A stretch of 7,372 nt of DNA from Phycisphaeraceae bacterium. GTDB lineage: Bacteria > Planctomycetota > Phycisphaerae > Phycisphaerales > UBA1924. Where the stretch lies: NCBI GenBank assembly GCA_009827205.1, contig WUAK01000140.1:1-7372 (forward strand), in the 5' to 3' direction. The notes under the pieces were generated by a model. It was given only the letters and a program-made list of their open reading frames with translations. It was not told the DNA's origin and made no database searches. A program made the translations under genes and the position numbers. Of the stretch, positions 5,263 through 7,372 are shown one piece after another. Numbering within the stretch: position 1 is the stretch's first letter; each line of letters begins with the position of its first letter.

Positions 5263-5280
5263 GGGGGCAGAGCGTACAAC
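5252..5280 (+). promoter_or_regulatory. Weak candidate promoter for the hydrolase at 5289
   Basis: TTGTGC (5252-5257) and TACAAC (5275-5280) are 17 bp apart, matching 3 of 6 and 4 of 6 consensus bases. Transcription would begin about 5287-5289, at or next to the ATG, giving a leaderless mRNA. That would fit the lack of a Shine-Dalgarno sequence. The match is weak and the boxes overlap the start of the divergent sulfotransferase-like gene. Confidence 0.25.
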
Positions 5281-5288
5281 ATGCTGTC

Positions 5289-6092
5289 ATGCGAGCGATA
5301 CTCATCACAATGATCACATGTCTGCCTTTCGTGTTCCTAGCCCAGGCGCAGCCGGAAAGCACCGAACCCGACAGTGAATGGGGGCGAACCATAAGCCGAA
5401 CACTCGAACACGACGGCCAAAACTACGCGTGGTCTGTGATGATTCCGGAACAGGCCGAAGTAGGCGGCGCAGCAATCCTCTTCCTCCACGGCGCGGGGGA
5501 GTGCGGCACGGACGGTAAGAAAAACCTCGAAGCTGGTCTGCCCTGGCACGTACGCAACGAAACCGAGAACTGGCCCTTTGTGATCATCGTGCCTCAGAAG
5601 CCTTCAGTCGAGAGCGAGTGGGAAGATCACGAGGAAGTGCTGAGGGCAATACTCGACGAGGCGAATGAGGAAGGCTTGTTTGATCCGGCGCGACTGGCAA
5701 TCACCGGACTGAGTCAAGGAGGTCACGGGACCATTATGATTGCCTCGCTGCACCCCGAGCGATTCCAAGCTGCGGTGCCAATTTGCGGCTACGTCGACCG
5801 ACGCGTCTCCTCGGATGGGGAACGAATTCGGGAAGTTCCCGCAACGCCCGAAGACAAGTCGGTCATTGACGCGGCATCCAAACTGGCCGGTATGCCCGTC
5901 TGGCTCTTCCATGGCTCTCTCGACAACATTGTGCCACCCGAAGAATCTCGTTCACTCTATGAGGCTCTCAAAGGCATTGATGCACCGGTGCAGTTCACTG
6001 AGTACCCGGACGCGAACCACCTATCGTGGCCTGCCGCGTATTCGGATCCCAAACTAGGTGCGTGGTTTCTGGAGCATACGAAACCCGAGTGA
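5289..6092 (+). CDS. Secreted alpha/beta hydrolase (predicted esterase/peptidase type)
   Basis: This 267-residue protein begins with a signal peptide (MRAILITMITCLPFVFLAQA, cleavage likely before QPES), so it acts outside the cytoplasmic membrane. The hydrolase domain has the oxyanion segment LFLHGAGECGTDG (64-76), the nucleophile elbow GLSQGG with Ser142 (140-145), a PICGYVD segment (164-170), a probable acid Asp212 in FHGSLDNIVP, and His244 in PDANHLSW. This arrangement is typical of COG4099/phospholipase-carboxylesterase-like enzymes often annotated as prolyl oligopeptidase-family or feruloyl esterase-like. The exact substrate (ester or peptide) cannot be told. The frame stays open upstream to 4971, but that part is antisense to the sulfotransferase-like gene and would bury the signal peptide, so the start is placed at 5289. 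It converges on the next gene with 16 bp between stops. Confidence 0.88.
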   Translation: MRAILITMITCLPFVFLAQAQPESTEPDSEWGRTISRTLEHDGQNYAWSVMIPEQAEVGGAAILFLHGAGECGTDGKKNLEAGLPWHVRNETENWPFVIIVPQKPSVESEWEDHEEVLRAILDEANEEGLFDPARLAITGLSQGGHGTIMIASLHPERFQAAVPICGYVDRRVSSDGERIREVPATPEDKSVIDAASKLAGMPVWLFHGSLDNIVPPEESRSLYEALKGIDAPVQFTEYPDANHLSWPAAYSDPKLGAWFLEHTKPE

Positions 6093-6108
6093 GCTTGCTG
6101 CGCACAAT

Positions 6109-7242
6109 CTAAGGAGTGGGCGTTCGTGGCCTACTGACACTCCAAACAACGATCTGATCAACAACACCCGGATCAATAGAGTCGATCAGATCTTCACGTT
6201 CCTCAGAGAGGTTGTGTCCGAGCTCTGGGAAATACTCGACAGTGATGTCGAGCTCGTGCGTCTTTGCGTGGCTTTCTAGCCAGGGCCCGTGAATCGAGAT
6301 CGTGTCCAGACCGCCGAAGATCATCAGCGCGGGTATGCGACGATCACGGACAACATCGCTGAACCATGGGATACCCTCACGGAACTTGGCTGAATCCGAA
6401 TCGGGCGAGCGCCCGTCCAGACGCCACGAGGCCGCGACCTCCCACGCGTGTATCACTCCGTCGTTGTCGTGGTCGATGATCGCGCTGTGCAGTTCCTCGT
6501 CCGCTTCTGCCTGCTCTATTTCAGCACCAGCCAGCACCCCGTCATCGTCTGAGTCGTAGGGCTCAATTGCTTTAGCTGCCTCGGCTGAACTGCTGAGCAC
6601 GCTCGCGTCTGTGCGTGACACATAGGCGCCTGCCAAGCAAACCAGCCCCACAACGCCGTCGTCGGCAACCGCCGTAGCGCGCGGTGCGCCCAGCGAGTGA
6701 CCAACCAGGATGAGCCGGTCGAGGGACTCGGGTGCACGCGCCCGGAAAGCGTCGCGGGCGGAGCGTGTCAGCTCAACCGAGTACGGGAAAGGAATGCCCA
6801 TCGCCATACCCGGTGTCTCATTGGCCAGCTCATCGTCGGCGTGGACGCTGCTAAATCGCATGACCGTGAAGCCGGCATCGACGAGCGCGTCGCCGATGGT
6901 CTTGGCGTCGCGTGTGGGCTTCCCACTCATCGTGACCGGGACGGATTTACCGTTGTTGTCGTAGCTGGCGGGGACAAACCAGTCCATGTCGGTAACCGAC
7001 CCACCGCCAATCAGCATGACCGCAAAGCCATTCGAGTCATCAGGGCGATCGATGCGGGCCTCGAAACGACGCGTCTCAGATCCTTCGGGCGATGGGTGCT
7101 CAAAGAAGAACCGCTCGGGCTCGTGAGCAAGCGTCTTCAGCGCGCACGACAGAGAGAACACGGTAATCAATCTACGACAGAGCTGGGCTGGCATGCCGTG
7201 TGTGTAGGCACGCCTCTTTCTAAGGTTGCAATTGTCGGTCAC
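6109..7242 (-). CDS. Exported alpha/beta hydrolase with two EF-hand loops
   Basis: This 377-residue protein (329 if translated from the ATG at 7194) has a hydrophobic segment, LITVFSLSCALKTLA (25-39), that acts as a signal peptide or membrane anchor. The hydrolase core shows VMLIGGG (75-81), the nucleophile elbow VGHSLG with Ser183, a probable acid Asp313 in FGGLDT, and His343 in ELGHNL. Between Ser183 and Asp313 lie two canonical calcium-binding loops: DSDDDGVLAGAE (230-241) and DHDNDGVIHAWE (257-268). Each has Asp at 1, 3 and 5, Gly at 6 and Glu at 12. They occupy the place where this fold usually carries its cap, so calcium may stabilise or gate the active site. The GTG at 7242 overlaps the thrS stop (GTGA), while the ATG at 7194 gives a more usual signal peptide; neither has a good Shine-Dalgarno sequence. 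The substrate is unknown. Confidence 0.87.
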   Translation of the reverse strand: MTDNCNLRKRRAYTHGMPAQLCRRLITVFSLSCALKTLAHEPERFFFEHPSPEGSETRRFEARIDRPDDSNGFAVMLIGGGSVTDMDWFVPASYDNNGKSVPVTMSGKPTRDAKTIGDALVDAGFTVMRFSSVHADDELANETPGMAMGIPFPYSVELTRSARDAFRARAPESLDRLILVGHSLGAPRATAVADDGVVGLVCLAGAYVSRTDASVLSSSAEAAKAIEPYDSDDDGVLAGAEIEQAEADEELHSAIIDHDNDGVIHAWEVAASWRLDGRSPDSDSAKFREGIPWFSDVVRDRRIPALMIFGGLDTISIHGPWLESHAKTHELDITVEYFPELGHNLSEEREDLIDSIDPGVVDQIVVWSVSRPRTPTP

Positions 7243-7370
7243 GCATTCGTCGCCGCGAAGCCTTCGCGAACGGTCGAAGCGCCCTTTGTTTGTATCTCTT
7301 TTTGTAAAGCCTCGATAAACTCATCGGCGTTCATCGCACCCAGGTCTTTCTCAACACCGAACGCGCGAAC
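7239..7370 (-). CDS. thrS: Threonyl-tRNA synthetase, C-terminal fragment
   Basis: The last 43 codons of a gene enter from the right edge and end at TGA (7241-7239). They read VRAFGVEKDLGAMNADEFIEALQ and continue to a short tail. The pattern 'VR...-KDLG-M---EFIE-L--EI' is the C-terminal end of the anticodon-binding domain of threonyl-tRNA synthetase (compare VRTRRGKDLGSM in E. coli ThrS, from memory). The enzyme charges tRNA-Thr in the cytoplasm. The rest lies outside the window. The stop overlaps the GTG start of the downstream hydrolase by 4 nt, suggesting a shared transcript. The segment is short, so the identification rests on one motif. Confidence 0.75.
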   Translation of the reverse strand, partial: VRAFGVEKDLGAMNADEFIEALQKEIQTKGASTVREGFAATNA

Positions 7371-7372
7371 CG

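Noticed and set aside
4971..5288. N-terminal extension of the secreted hydrolase frame
   Set aside because: It is antisense to the sulfotransferase-like gene and would place about 106 unrelated residues ahead of a good signal peptide at 5289.

Overview
The window looks like a contig from a planctomycete, most likely of class Phycisphaerae. This is inferred, because there is no rRNA or other marker gene. The reasons are the fairly GC-rich sequence and two exported proteins that end in a proline-containing motif, a short hydrophobic stretch and an Arg-rich tail (ARRRR, ARLRGR), the anchor style common in that group. The first 17 bases match the end of an Illumina TruSeq adapter, so the left edge is a library or assembly artefact. 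Real sequence probably starts near base 18, inside a LOG-family gene.

Layout, left to right: a 3' fragment of a LOG-family (lysine decarboxylase-like fold) gene on +; a GC-rich hairpin; a PEP-CTERM-like exported protein on - with a good promoter; a repeat-bearing intergenic stretch of about 350 nt; a second PEP-CTERM-like protein on -, probably with a lectin-like beta-sandwich; a divergent intergenic region; a crcB/fluC fluoride channel on +; a convergent hairpin; then a three-gene - strand cluster (sulfotransferase-like P-loop protein, class IV aminotransferase-like protein, bacterial PH-domain membrane protein). Beyond that, a secreted alpha/beta hydrolase on + starts only 26 bp from the sulfotransferase-like gene. 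It converges on a second exported alpha/beta hydrolase on -, which carries two EF-hand loops. The window closes with the C-terminal end of thrS on -, whose stop overlaps the possible GTG start of that hydrolase.

The most interesting part is the - strand cluster at 2903-5262. From memory, the sulfotransferase-like and aminotransferase-like proteins correspond, in that order, to the two halves of a single plant protein, the Arabidopsis 'branched-chain aminotransferase-like' proteins (At3g05190/At5g27410). Fusion in one lineage and adjacency with likely translational coupling in another suggest that the two act together in an uncharacterised process. In this copy the position expected to hold the PLP-binding lysine is Asn or His, so it may not be an ordinary aminotransferase. 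The rest is ordinary housekeeping (thrS, crcB) and surface or secreted proteins. No mobile element, CRISPR array, tRNA or rRNA was seen.
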